24,561 nucleotides of DNA from NCBI GenBank assembly GCA_002394125.1, contig DGSY01000124.1:1-24561 (forward strand), in the 5' to 3' direction. Position 1 is the stretch's first letter. The number at the start of each line of letters is the position of its first letter. The position numbers were made by a program, and so were the translations under genes. The notes under the pieces were generated by a model. The model saw nothing but the letters and a program-made list of their open reading frames with translations. It had not been told where the DNA came from and made no database searches. The stretch comes from Ruminococcus sp. UBA4350. Lineage in GTDB: Bacteria > Bacillota > Clostridia > Oscillospirales > Ruminococcaceae. Positions 1 to 7,861 of this stretch are shown piece after piece.

Positions 1-3000
1 GGTCCGATCGTCATCGGTCAGGCCGCGGAATTTGATTACTCCGGCACGCAGGCCTGCCGCGCACTCCGCGAGGACGGCATCGAGGTCGTGCTTGTCAATT
101 CCAATCCTGCGACGATCATGACGGACAGCGCAATGGCTGATAAAATCTACATGGAGCCGCTCAAATCCGAGGTCATCAAGCGCATTTGTCTCAAGGAAAA
201 GCCGGACAGCATCCTCTCCGGACTCGGCGGACAGACCGGACTGAATCTCTGCGCGGAGCTTGCCGAAAGCGGATTCCTTGCCGAGAACGGTATCCGGCTG
301 CTCGGCGCGAATCCGGAGACGATTGCCCGTGCCGAAGACCGCAGACTGTTCAAGGAGACAATGGATTCGATCGGGCAGCCCTGCATTCCGTCCGGCATTG
401 CGGAGGACATGGAGACCGCCCGCCGCATTGCTGCGGAAATCGGTTATCCGGTCATCATCCGTCCGGCGTTTACGCTCGGCGGAACGGGCGGCGGCATCGC
501 AGAAGCGCCGGAGGATTTGGAACATATTGCGGAGAACGGCCTGCGGCTTTCGCCGATTCATCAGATCCTTGTGGAGCGCTGCATCGCCGGCTGGAAGGAG
601 ATCGAATTTGAGATCGTGCGCGATGCGGACGGCAACAAGCTGACAGTCTGCTCCATGGAAAATCTGGATCCGGTCGGCATTCATACGGGCGACAGCATTG
701 TCATTGCACCGGCGGTGACGCTCGCGGACAAGGAATATCAGATGCTCCGGACGGCTGCACTGAAAATCGCGGAGGTGCTGAAAATTGAAGGCGGCTGCAA
801 CTGTCAGTTCGCCCTGAATCCGGATTCATTTGAATATGCCGTGATCGAGGTCAATCCGCGTGTTTCCCGCTCATCGGCACTCGCATCCAAAGCAACCGGA
901 TACCCGATTGCAAAGGTCGCCGCAAAGATCGCCGTCGGCTACCGGTTGTATGAGATCGCGAATAAGGTCACCGGCAAAACATCCGCCGCATTCGAGCCTG
1001 CTTTGGACTATGTTGCGGTGAAGATGCCGAAGTTTCCGTTCGAGAAATTTGCGGGCGCATCGCACCGGCTCGGCACGCAGATGAAAGCGACCGGCGAGGT
1101 CATGGCGATCTCCGACAGCTTTGAATCCGCATTGCTGAAAGCGCTTCGCGGCGCCGAGGTCAAGCACAGTGCGCTGCTCGTCCGGTCGCTGCGTGATCTG
1201 CCCGATGATGCCCTGCGCCGGCATCTGGTTCATGCAGATGATGTACGCTTGTTTGCCGCAGCAGAGGCGCTGCGGCGCGGGATCACGGTCAGCGAAATTC
1301 ATGCATTATCGAAGATTGACGCATGGTTTCTTTCTAAGATTCGCAATCTGGTTGTCTGCGAGACCGCGCTGGAAAATGCGCCGCTGACGGATGATCTCTA
1401 CCGCACGGCAAAGCGCTTCGGCTATCCGGATGAAACGATCGCCGCGATTTCCGGCAAGGCGCTGCCGGAAAAACGATGCCGTCCGATCTACCGGATGGTC
1501 GATACCTGCGCCGGTGAATTTGCAGCAGAAACGCCGTATTTCTACGGCGTTTACAGACCGGATGCCCTGCCGGATTCCGATGAAGCCGCACAGTTTCTTG
1601 CAGGCAGACCGCACAAAACAGTTGTTGTTCTCGGCAGCGGGCCGATCCGCATCGGACAGGGCATCGAGTTCGATTATTCGGCTGTTCATTGCGTGCAGGT
1701 ACTCAAAAACGCAGGCTTTGAGGTCGTGCTCATCAACAACAATCCGGAGACTGTTTCAACGGATTTTGATACGGCTGACCGTCTGTATTTCGAGCCGCTG
1801 ACGCCGGAGGATGTGCTGTCGGTTCTCGCACTGGAAAAGCCTGTCGGCGTGGTGACGGCATTCGGCGGACAGACTGCGATCCGGCTTGCGCGGACGATCG
1901 AGGAAGCGGGTTACCGGCTGCTCGGCGCATCGGCTGACAGCATTGATCTTGCGGAAGATCGCGAACGCTTTGATGCGCTGCTGGAATCGCTTGGAATCGA
2001 CCGGCCGCGCGGCTGCACTGTCAATACGCTCGCAGAGGCGGATGAAGCCGTCCGAAAGCTCGGCCTGCCGGTTCTGGTGCGGCCGTCGTATGTGCTGGGC
2101 GGGCAGAATATGAATATCGCATTTGAAGCGCATGACGTCGCGGTGTTCATGCAGAATATCCTCGCGGACGGCATCGACAATCCGGTGCTGATCGACCAGT
2201 ATATCCGCGGCACAGAGATCGAGGTCGATGCGATCTGCGACGGCAGGGATATTCTGATTCCCGGCATCATGGAGCATATTGAGCGGACGGGCGTACATTC
2301 CGGCGATTCAATCGCAGTTTGCCCGCCGGTGCATATCGACGATGATATGCGAAAGAAAATCCTCACAGATACGAAGAAAATCTGTCTGGGACTGCACGCG
2401 GTCGGGCTCATCAATCTGCAATATATCGTCAAGGGGCGCGGGCTGTATGTGATCGAGGTCAATCCGCGTGCGTCAAGAACGGTTCCGTTCATGAGCAAGC
2501 TGACCGGCCTGCCGCTCTGCGACTGCGCGATGCGCGTCTGCCTCGGCGAGAAGCTCAGCGAAATGGAATACGGCACGGGCTATTACAGAACGCCGCCTTT
2601 TACCGCCGTCAAGGTTCCGGTATTCTCGTTTGAAAAAATCGGCGGCGAATCGACGCTCGGCCCCGAAATGAAATCGACCGGCGAGGTCATCGGCATTGGC
2701 AAAACGCTGACCGAGGCGCTCTACAAGGGGCTGCGTGCGGCGGGCTACCGGCTTGAGGATACCGGCAGAAATCAGAACGGCGTTCTTCTGACGGTGTGCG
2801 ATGCGGATAAACCGGATATCGTCGAAATTGCGCGGAAATTCGCACGGCTTGATTTCAAATTGTACGCGACGGAGGGAACGGCGCGGGCACTTCATGCGGC
2901 CGGCCTTAGCGTGCATACGCTGCGCAAGCTGCACACCGGCGACACGGAAACCTTTGACCTCATGGAGAACGGCACGATCCGCTATATCGTCTCGACGGAT

Positions 3001-4011
3001 GCGAATGCGCGCATGGCCGCCCGCGACGGCGCAAAGATCCGGAAAAAGGCGGTCGGGCTCGGCATTCCCTGTCTGACCTGCACCGATACCGCAGCAGCCG
3101 TTGCAAACTGTCTGCATACCGGCTATCGGGATTCCAATGTGGAGCTGATGAATATGAACCATCTGCGCACGGCAAAGCGCCGGATCCCGTTTGTGAAAAT
3201 GCAGGGCTGCGGCAATGATTATATCTATGTGAACTGCATGGAAAAGCGCGTATCTGCGCCGGAATCGCTTGCTGTTCAATTATCCGACCGGCATTTCGGC
3301 ATCGGCGGCGACGGGCTGGTTCTGATCGAACGGTCGGAGATCGCAGACGCGAGAATGCGGATGTTCAATCTCGACGGCAGCGAGGGAAATATGTGCGGCA
3401 ATGCGATCCGCTGCGTCGCGAAATTTCTTTACGACAACGGCATCTGCGTGAAGAAGGATATCGTGATCGAAACGAAAAGCGGTCTGCGCACGGTCACGGT
3501 CACGACGCAGAACGGCCTTGTCACATCAGCCGCAGTCAATATGGGCAGAGCAGTTTTTGATACGAAGCAGATTCCCGTGAAGTATGCAGAGCAGGAGATG
3601 ATCGCAAAGCCGCTGACCGTTTCCGGCAAGGAATACACGGTCACCTGCGTGTCGATGGGCAATCCGCACTGCGTTGTGTTCAATGCCGGTGCAGTTGATC
3701 TTGAAAAGATCGGGCCGGAATTCGAGCATCATCCGATTTTCCCGGAGCAGGTCAATACGGAATTCGTGCAGGTGATCGACGGCCATACGCTGCGGATGCG
3801 CGTCTGGGAGCGCGGCTCCGGCGAGACAATGGCCTGCGGAACGGGCGCCTGCGCAGCGGCAGCGGCGGCAGTCAGAAACGGATACTGTGCGCCGGATACG
3901 GATGTCACGGTGCATCTGAACGGCGGCGATCTTGTGATCCGTTATACGGAGGAAGCGGTTTATATGACCGGCGATGCGGTTCTGGTATTCAGCGGAGAAA
4001 TTGAGGTGTAA
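1..4011 (+). CDS. carB-dapF: CarB-DapF fusion: carbamoyl-phosphate synthase large subunit joined to diaminopimelate epimerase (5' partial)
   Basis: The frame is open from base 1; by comparison with E. coli CarB about 15 N-terminal residues lie outside the window. Nucleotides 1 to about 3170 encode a full CarB: the first ATP-grasp half, a second half starting near 1617 (motif GSGPIRIGQGIEFDYS), and an MGS-like allosteric domain at about 2770-3110. CarB makes carbamoyl phosphate from bicarbonate, ammonia and 2 ATP with CarA, for pyrimidines and arginine. Without a stop the frame continues into a complete DapF from about 3184 (FVKMQGCGNDY). Both catalytic cysteines are present: GNMCGNAIRC (Cys codon 3394-3396) and GETMACGTGACA (Cys codon 3835-3837). 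DapF converts LL- to meso-diaminopimelate. dapL follows after 1 nt, which fits the DapF activity. Both halves look intact. The fusion is seen in the sequence; whether the product stays fused, or DapF is also made from an internal start, is inference. Confidence 0.93.
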   Translation, partial: GPIVIGQAAEFDYSGTQACRALREDGIEVVLVNSNPATIMTDSAMADKIYMEPLKSEVIKRICLKEKPDSILSGLGGQTGLNLCAELAESGFLAENGIRLLGANPETIARAEDRRLFKETMDSIGQPCIPSGIAEDMETARRIAAEIGYPVIIRPAFTLGGTGGGIAEAPEDLEHIAENGLRLSPIHQILVERCIAGWKEIEFEIVRDADGNKLTVCSMENLDPVGIHTGDSIVIAPAVTLADKEYQMLRTAALKIAEVLKIEGGCNCQFALNPDSFEYAVIEVNPRVSRSSALASKATGYPIAKVAAKIAVGYRLYEIANKVTGKTSAAFEPALDYVAVKMPKFPFEKFAGASHRLGTQMKATGEVMAISDSFESALLKALRGAEVKHSALLVRSLRDLPDDALRRHLVHADDVRLFAAAEALRRGITVSEIHALSKIDAWFLSKIRNLVVCETALENAPLTDDLYRTAKRFGYPDETIAAISGKALPEKRCRPIYRMVDTCAGEFAAETPYFYGVYRPDALPDSDEAAQFLAGRPHKTVVVLGSGPIRIGQGIEFDYSAVHCVQVLKNAGFEVVLINNNPETVSTDFDTADRLYFEPLTPEDVLSVLALEKPVGVVTAFGGQTAIRLARTIEEAGYRLLGASADSIDLAEDRERFDALLESLGIDRPRGCTVNTLAEADEAVRKLGLPVLVRPSYVLGGQNMNIAFEAHDVAVFMQNILADGIDNPVLIDQYIRGTEIEVDAICDGRDILIPGIMEHIERTGVHSGDSIAVCPPVHIDDDMRKKILTDTKKICLGLHAVGLINLQYIVKGRGLYVIEVNPRASRTVPFMSKLTGLPLCDCAMRVCLGEKLSEMEYGTGYYRTPPFTAVKVPVFSFEKIGGESTLGPEMKSTGEVIGIGKTLTEALYKGLRAAGYRLEDTGRNQNGVLLTVCDADKPDIVEIARKFARLDFKLYATEGTARALHAAGLSVHTLRKLHTGDTETFDLMENGTIRYIVSTDANARMAARDGAKIRKKAVGLGIPCLTCTDTAAAVANCLHTGYRDSNVELMNMNHLRTAKRRIPFVKMQGCGNDYIYVNCMEKRVSAPESLAVQLSDRHFGIGGDGLVLIERSEIADARMRMFNLDGSEGNMCGNAIRCVAKFLYDNGICVKKDIVIETKSGLRTVTVTTQNGLVTSAAVNMGRAVFDTKQIPVKYAEQEMIAKPLTVSGKEYTVTCVSMGNPHCVVFNAGAVDLEKIGPEFEHHPIFPEQVNTEFVQVIDGHTLRMRVWERGSGETMACGTGACAAAAAAVRNGYCAPDTDVTVHLNGGDLVIRYTEEAVYMTGDAVLVFSGEIEV
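3141..3156 (+). promoter_or_regulatory. Possible internal ribosome site and ATG for free DapF
   Basis: At the CarB/DapF junction GGAG (3141-3144) precedes an in-frame ATG at 3154 by 9 nt; another in-frame ATG lies at 3148. Starting at 3154 would give a DapF of about 285 residues, close to the family's usual length. This could be a leftover start from when dapF was a separate gene. A four-base match is weak evidence. Confidence 0.3.
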
Positions 4012-4012
4012 T

Positions 4013-5191
4013 ATGAAAGTCAATCATCATGCGCTCGAATTGGAGCAGAATTATTTATTCTCGGAGGTCGCAAAGCGCATCCGCGCATTTCAGGCGGCGC
4101 ATCCCGCCCGCGAATTGCTAAAGCTCAGCATCGGCGATGTTACGCGGCCGCTCGCAAAAATCATCACCGATGAAATGAAGGCCGCCGCGGAGGATATGTC
4201 CCATGCGGAGACATTCCACGGCTACGGTGCGGAGCAGGGCGAGCCGTTCCTGCGGGAAGCAATCGCAGGATATTATCAGAAGCGCGGCATCGAGGCCGAT
4301 CCGGCGGATGTATTCATCAGCGACGGCGCGAAGTGCGACCTCGGCAATCTCTGTGATCTGTTTGATGCGGACAACACAGTGCTGCTGCCGGATCCGGTTT
4401 ATCCGGTCTATTACGATACAAGCATCATGGCGGGGCGGCGTGTGATCTTTTCACGCGGCACAAAGGAAAACGGATTCCTGCCGATGCCGGATGCAGATGT
4501 TCATGCGGATATCATTTATCTCTGTTCGCCGAACAATCCGACCGGCGCGGTCTATACGAAAGAGCAGCTTGCAGCGTGGGTCGCATATGCAAAGAAAAAC
4601 GGCGCGCTGATTCTGTTTGATGCGGCATATGAAGCGTACATCCGCGATCCGGAGCTGCCGCACAGCATCTTCGAGATTGACGGCGCGGAGCGCTGCGCGA
4701 TCGAGATCAACTCACTCTCGAAAACAGCGGGTTTCACCGGCGTCCGCTGCGGCTGGACGGTCGTTCCGCGCACGCTGCAATTTGACGGCGCATCGCTGCA
4801 CGATATGTGGTTCCGCCGCATGGCGACCAAATACAACGGCACATCGTATATCATTCAGCGCGCCGCCGCAAAGGTCTTCACGGAGGAAGGACTGCGCGCC
4901 GTTCACGGGGATATTGATTATTACATGGAGAATGCGCGGATCATCAAGGCCGCGCTGACAAAAGCGGGGATTCATTCGGTCGGCGGCGGGAATGCGCCGT
5001 ATGTCTGGATGCAGTGCCCCGGCGGTGCGGATTCGTGGACATTTTTTGATTATCTGCTGAACAGCTTCGGCATTGCCGGAACGCCGGGCGCCGGCTTCGG
5101 CGCCGCCGGTCAGGGATGGCTGCGGTTCTCATCGTTCGGCACAAGGGAGACCGTCACAAAGGCCGCAGAATATCTCGCGGCACTCATATAA
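4013..5191 (+). CDS. dapL: LL-diaminopimelate aminotransferase
   Basis: A 392-residue fold-type I PLP aminotransferase that converts tetrahydrodipicolinate plus glutamate directly to LL-diaminopimelate, bypassing the succinylase and acetylase routes. Visible motifs are an N-terminal segment typical of DapL, SPNNPTGAVY (172-181), the cofactor Asp/Tyr segment LFDAAYEAY (201-209), the Schiff-base lysine in NSLSKTAGFTGVRCGW (Lys237) and a C-terminal substrate arginine region GQGWLRFS. The ATG at 4013 is chosen over an upstream in-frame start because it begins at the family N-terminus, is preceded by GAGGTG (4003-4008) and sits 1 nt after the carB-dapF stop. Its product is the substrate of the DapF domain just upstream, so the two are almost certainly co-transcribed and probably translationally coupled. 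Confidence 0.95.
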   Translation: MKVNHHALELEQNYLFSEVAKRIRAFQAAHPARELLKLSIGDVTRPLAKIITDEMKAAAEDMSHAETFHGYGAEQGEPFLREAIAGYYQKRGIEADPADVFISDGAKCDLGNLCDLFDADNTVLLPDPVYPVYYDTSIMAGRRVIFSRGTKENGFLPMPDADVHADIIYLCSPNNPTGAVYTKEQLAAWVAYAKKNGALILFDAAYEAYIRDPELPHSIFEIDGAERCAIEINSLSKTAGFTGVRCGWTVVPRTLQFDGASLHDMWFRRMATKYNGTSYIIQRAAAKVFTEEGLRAVHGDIDYYMENARIIKAALTKAGIHSVGGGNAPYVWMQCPGGADSWTFFDYLLNSFGIAGTPGAGFGAAGQGWLRFSSFGTRETVTKAAEYLAALI

Positions 5192-5192
5192 A

Positions 5193-5205
5193 CCGCAATT
5201 TGCGG
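5193..5205 (+). terminator. Weak hairpin directly after dapL
   Basis: CCGCA-ATT-TGCGG, a 5-bp stem starting 2 nt after the dapL stop and followed by a GC-rich stretch, then only a short T run (ctgttta). It is too weak to call a terminator with assurance, and the hairpin-rich element after it may serve instead. Confidence 0.25.
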
Positions 5206-5227
5206 GGCTGTTTATGATGAATAAGGT

Positions 5228-5531
5228 ATCCGCTTCGCGGATGCTATTTAGAATGGGGAAAGCAGCCCTACGGGGTACTTTCCCCAAGCCCCAATCTTCC
5301 CCTTATAGAACGCAGGGGGAGTTTCGCTCTCTGCGGAGAGCGACGAGGGCTCTGCCCTCGACCCGCGAGCTTTTTGAAAAAAGCTCGACCAAAAACTTTG
5401 GATGACATCGCCGGAAGCGAAATGAGATATCCCCAGACCGTAAAATAGGTGCGAACAGCACCGTAACAGCGACAGAATTGATATGCTCCGCGAAACGGCG
5501 CCGGAGGGAAACGGCTGTCGGCCCTGCCGAC
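5228..5531 (+). repeat. Composite hairpin-rich intergenic element between dapL and lysA
   Basis: This 370-nt gap has no credible gene but at least six inverted repeats: ATCCGC-TTC-GCGGAT (5228-5242); GGGGAAAG...CTTTCCCC (5255-5262 with 5278-5285, loop holding CCC-TAC-GGG); GCTCTC-TGCG-GAGAGC (5326-5341); CGAGGGC-TCT-GCCCTCG (5344-5360); GAGCTTTTT-GA-AAAAAGCTC (5367-5386); and GTCGGC-CCT-GCCGAC (5517-5531). The last 85 nt (5447-5531) recur in inverted orientation at 24477-24561. That combination is typical of a dispersed, non-coding or non-autonomous mobile intergenic element. No clear target-site duplication was found. Short open frames crossing it on the minus strand look spurious. Confidence 0.7.
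5447..5531 (+). repeat. Dispersed repeat, copy A
   Basis: The reverse complement of this segment aligns without gaps to 24477-24561. By eye 72 of 85 positions match, and 11 of the 13 differences are transitions. The terminal palindrome GTCGGCCCTGCCGAC is identical in both copies. The palindromic end lies about 30 nt upstream of the lysA start. Confidence 0.8.
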
Positions 5532-5562
5532 AAATATCATGAGATGTAGGGATGAGGAGAAA

Positions 5563-6831
5563 ATGAAGAAAACACCGTTTATCACAAAAGAACAGGCAGA
5601 GGAAATTGCTGCGCAGTATCCGACGCCGTTTCACATCTACGACGAGCGCGGCATCCGCGAGAATGCGCGTCTCGTCAAGCAGGCATTTGCATGGAACAAG
5701 GGATTCCGCGAATATTTCGCAGTCAAGGCAACGCCGAATCCGTTTATCCTGAAAATATTGCGCGAGGAGGGTTGCGGTGCAGACTGCTCCTCGCTGACTG
5801 AGCTGCAAATGGCCGATGCCTGCGGCTTCTCCGGCAGTGATATCATGTTCTCGTCGAATGTAACGCCGGCAGCGGATTATCAGCTTGCGCATCAGCTCGG
5901 CGCATACATCAATCTCGATGATATCACGCATATCGAATATCTCGAAAAGCTGACCGGCATTCCGGAGACGATCTGCTGCCGCTTCAATGCGGGCGGCGAT
6001 TTCAAGATTTCCACATTCGTAATGGACAAGCCGCAGGATGCAAAATACGGCTTCACGCGTGCGCAGATGTTCGAGGGCTTCCGGATGCTGATGCAGAAGG
6101 GCGCGAAGCATTTCGGCATCCATGCATTCCTCGCGTCGAACACCGTCACGAATGAATATTATCCGACGCTTGCGCGGGAGATGTTTCAGCTTGCTGCCGA
6201 TCTGAAAAAGGAGACCGGCGCGGATATCCGCTTCATCAATCTCTCCGGCGGTGTCGGCGTGGCCTATCATCCCGACCAGACGCCGAATGACATTCTCGCA
6301 ATCGGCGAGGGCGTCCGAAAGGTCTATGAGGAAATCCTTGTTCCGGCAGGACTCGGCGATGCTGCGATTTTCACGGAAATGGGCAGATTCATGCTCGCGC
6401 CCTACGGCGGACTGGTCACACGCGTTCTGCATAAAAAGCATATCTACAAGGAATATGTCGGCTGCGATGCCTGCGCCGCGAATCTGATGCGTCCGGCGAT
6501 GTACGGCGCCTATCATCATATCACGGTGCTGGGGAAAGAGGATGCGCCCTGCACCTATCTCTGCGATGTGACGGGCGGTCTCTGCGAGAACAACGACAAA
6601 TTCGCGGTTGACCGGATGCTGCCTCCGGTGGAGATCGGCGATCTGCTCTATATTCACGATACCGGCGCACACGGCTTCTCAATGGGGTATAATTATAACG
6701 GCAAGCTGCGCTCTGCGGAGCTGCTGCTCTGCGCGGACGGCTCCGTGAAAATGATCCGCCGCGCCGAAACACCGGCTGATTATTTTGCGACATTTGATTT
6801 CTGCGATGTGATGGACAAATACCGGAAATAA
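5563..6831 (+). CDS. lysA: Diaminopimelate decarboxylase-like PLP enzyme (divergent LysA)
   Basis: A 422-residue fold-type III (alanine-racemase-like barrel) PLP decarboxylase, expected to convert meso-diaminopimelate to lysine. The PLP lysine is in YFAVKATPNP (Lys55); the glycine-rich phosphate loop is NLSGGVGVAY (226-235). The sequence departs from canonical LysA signatures: TEMGRFMLAP (271-280) replaces the usual EPGR motif, and CENNDKFA (341-348) replaces CESGD-x-x-A. It could therefore be a paralogous family acting on a related substrate, but its place after dapF and dapL supports LysA. The ATG at 5563 is chosen for the GAGGAG at 5554-5559 (3-nt spacing, short); an upstream in-frame ATG at 5539 has no ribosome site. 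The gene sits alone between the intergenic element and a strong terminator. I found no convincing promoter. Confidence 0.82.
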   Translation: MKKTPFITKEQAEEIAAQYPTPFHIYDERGIRENARLVKQAFAWNKGFREYFAVKATPNPFILKILREEGCGADCSSLTELQMADACGFSGSDIMFSSNVTPAADYQLAHQLGAYINLDDITHIEYLEKLTGIPETICCRFNAGGDFKISTFVMDKPQDAKYGFTRAQMFEGFRMLMQKGAKHFGIHAFLASNTVTNEYYPTLAREMFQLAADLKKETGADIRFINLSGGVGVAYHPDQTPNDILAIGEGVRKVYEEILVPAGLGDAAIFTEMGRFMLAPYGGLVTRVLHKKHIYKEYVGCDACAANLMRPAMYGAYHHITVLGKEDAPCTYLCDVTGGLCENNDKFAVDRMLPPVEIGDLLYIHDTGAHGFSMGYNYNGKLRSAELLLCADGSVKMIRRAETPADYFATFDFCDVMDKYRK

Positions 6832-6836
6832 ATCCA

Positions 6837-6888
6837 GCTCCCGCTTTCCGTTTCCCGTTCTGCGGTAAGGAAAGCGGGAGCATTTTCT
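6837..6888 (+). terminator. Rho-independent terminator of lysA
   Basis: GCTCCCGCTTTCC (6837-6849) pairs perfectly with GGAAAGCGGGAGC (6869-6881), a 13-bp stem with a 19-nt loop, followed by ATTTTCTTC. It starts 6 nt after the lysA stop. Confidence 0.9.
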
Positions 6889-6927
6889 TCACCTTTCATG
6901 TTAAAATAAAAAAATATCGCAAAAGGC

Positions 6928-6956
6928 TTGACATCTTAATGCATTTGTGTTATTAT
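6928..6956 (+). promoter_or_regulatory. Sigma-A promoter of the NAD salvage operon
   Basis: TTGACA (6928-6933), a 17-nt spacer, then TATTAT (6951-6956). The next start is the nrtR ATG at 6987 with AGAGGAGGT at 6972-6980. The position fits a short leader of about 25 nt. Confidence 0.85.
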
Positions 6957-6972
6957 CATTATAGAAATAACA
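6948..6972 (+). promoter_or_regulatory. Inverted repeat over the -10: candidate NrtR operator
   Basis: TGTTATT (6948-6954) and AATAACA (6966-6972) form a 7-bp inverted repeat with an 11-nt centre, overlapping the -10 box and the probable start of transcription. The first gene of the operon encodes an NrtR-type repressor, and NrtR proteins bind palindromes upstream of NAD genes. Assignment to NrtR is inference. Confidence 0.55.
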
Positions 6973-6986
6973 GAGGAGGTGATCGC

Positions 6987-7811
6987 ATGGACAGCGAAAA
7001 GGAATTTCTGGCGGGCTATTCGCTTGCAGATTACGACCGCCCATCCGTGACGGCGGATGTCGCTGCATTCATGATCCGGACGGAGGACAAGACCAGCTAC
7101 CGCAAAAATCCGGAGAACAAGCTGCTTCTGCTGCTGATCCGGCGCGGCGGGCATCCGTACAAGGGAATGTGGGCGCTGCCGGGCGGTTTCCTGCAAAGAG
7201 GTGAGACCGTCGAGGAATGCGCGCTGCGGGAGATCGAGGAGGAAACAACGGTCAAGCCGGTCTCGATCCTGCCGGTCGGCGTATTCAGTCAGCCGGAGCG
7301 CGATCCGCGCGGCTGGATCATCTCAAACGCTTATGCGTCGATCATCAGCGAGGAATCCGTCCGGCAGACCGGCTGCGACGATGCTGCGGATGCGCAGTGG
7401 TTCGCCGTCAGCTTTACACGCGGCGAGGACGGCACCTATCATCTGACGCTCACCTATGAGGATATCACGCTGAATGCGGTTCTGCGGGCAGAGTCCATGC
7501 ATTTCGGCAGAATGTCCTTCCGGATCATCGACAGCGGCGGGCTTGCCTTTGACCATGCCGCAATTATAGCAGCGGCACTCTCCGCGCTGCGGGAGGAGGC
7601 GGGACGCTATGAAGCGATCTTCGATTTCCTGCCCGAAACATTCACGCTGGCCGCGCTGCAAAAGGTGCAGGAGACGATCATGAATGTCTCAATCCTGCCG
7701 GCGAATTTCCGGCGCATGGTCAGCAGCTATGTCGAGGAAACAGACGAATATCTGCGCGGTGAGGGACACCGTCCGGCAAGGCTCTACCGCCGGAAGCAGT
7801 CTCCGGAATGA
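6987..7811 (+). CDS. nrtR: NrtR-type Nudix transcriptional regulator of NAD metabolism
   Basis: 274 residues with an N-terminal Nudix domain (about 20-165) and a C-terminal winged-helix domain (about 180-270). The tail GHRPARLYRRK and the LAFDHAAIIAAAL block are typical of NrtR. The Nudix box runs from Gly67 (GGFLQRGETVEEC) through REIEEETTV (81-89). The catalytic glutamates are kept but the conserved glycine after EE-x is threonine, so hydrolase activity may be weak. That is common in NrtR, where ADP-ribose acts as anti-repressor. The start at 6987 is set by AGAGGAGGT at 6972-6980; an in-frame ATG at 6939 lies inside the promoter. The gene leads an operon of NAD salvage genes with an inverted repeat on its promoter, so autorepression is likely. 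Confidence 0.9.
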   Translation: MDSEKEFLAGYSLADYDRPSVTADVAAFMIRTEDKTSYRKNPENKLLLLLIRRGGHPYKGMWALPGGFLQRGETVEECALREIEEETTVKPVSILPVGVFSQPERDPRGWIISNAYASIISEESVRQTGCDDAADAQWFAVSFTRGEDGTYHLTLTYEDITLNAVLRAESMHFGRMSFRIIDSGGLAFDHAAIIAAALSALREEAGRYEAIFDFLPETFTLAALQKVQETIMNVSILPANFRRMVSSYVEETDEYLRGEGHRPARLYRRKQSPE

Positions 7812-7861
7812 GAAACGGCTTCCGGAAAGTACAAATAAATCACAAAGGGGAGGGAACCGGA

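Noticed and set aside
3100..3200. Frameshift or sequencing error creating the CarB-DapF fusion
   Set aside because: No frame change is needed: both domains are in the same frame with about 10-25 linker residues and no sign of disrupted conserved blocks. A miscalled stop codon cannot be excluded without reads.
5248..6672. 474-codon minus-strand frame across the repeat and lysA
   Set aside because: It is antisense to lysA and its tail is translated repeat sequence; the similar tail seen at the right edge comes from the same repeat and is not a conserved protein.
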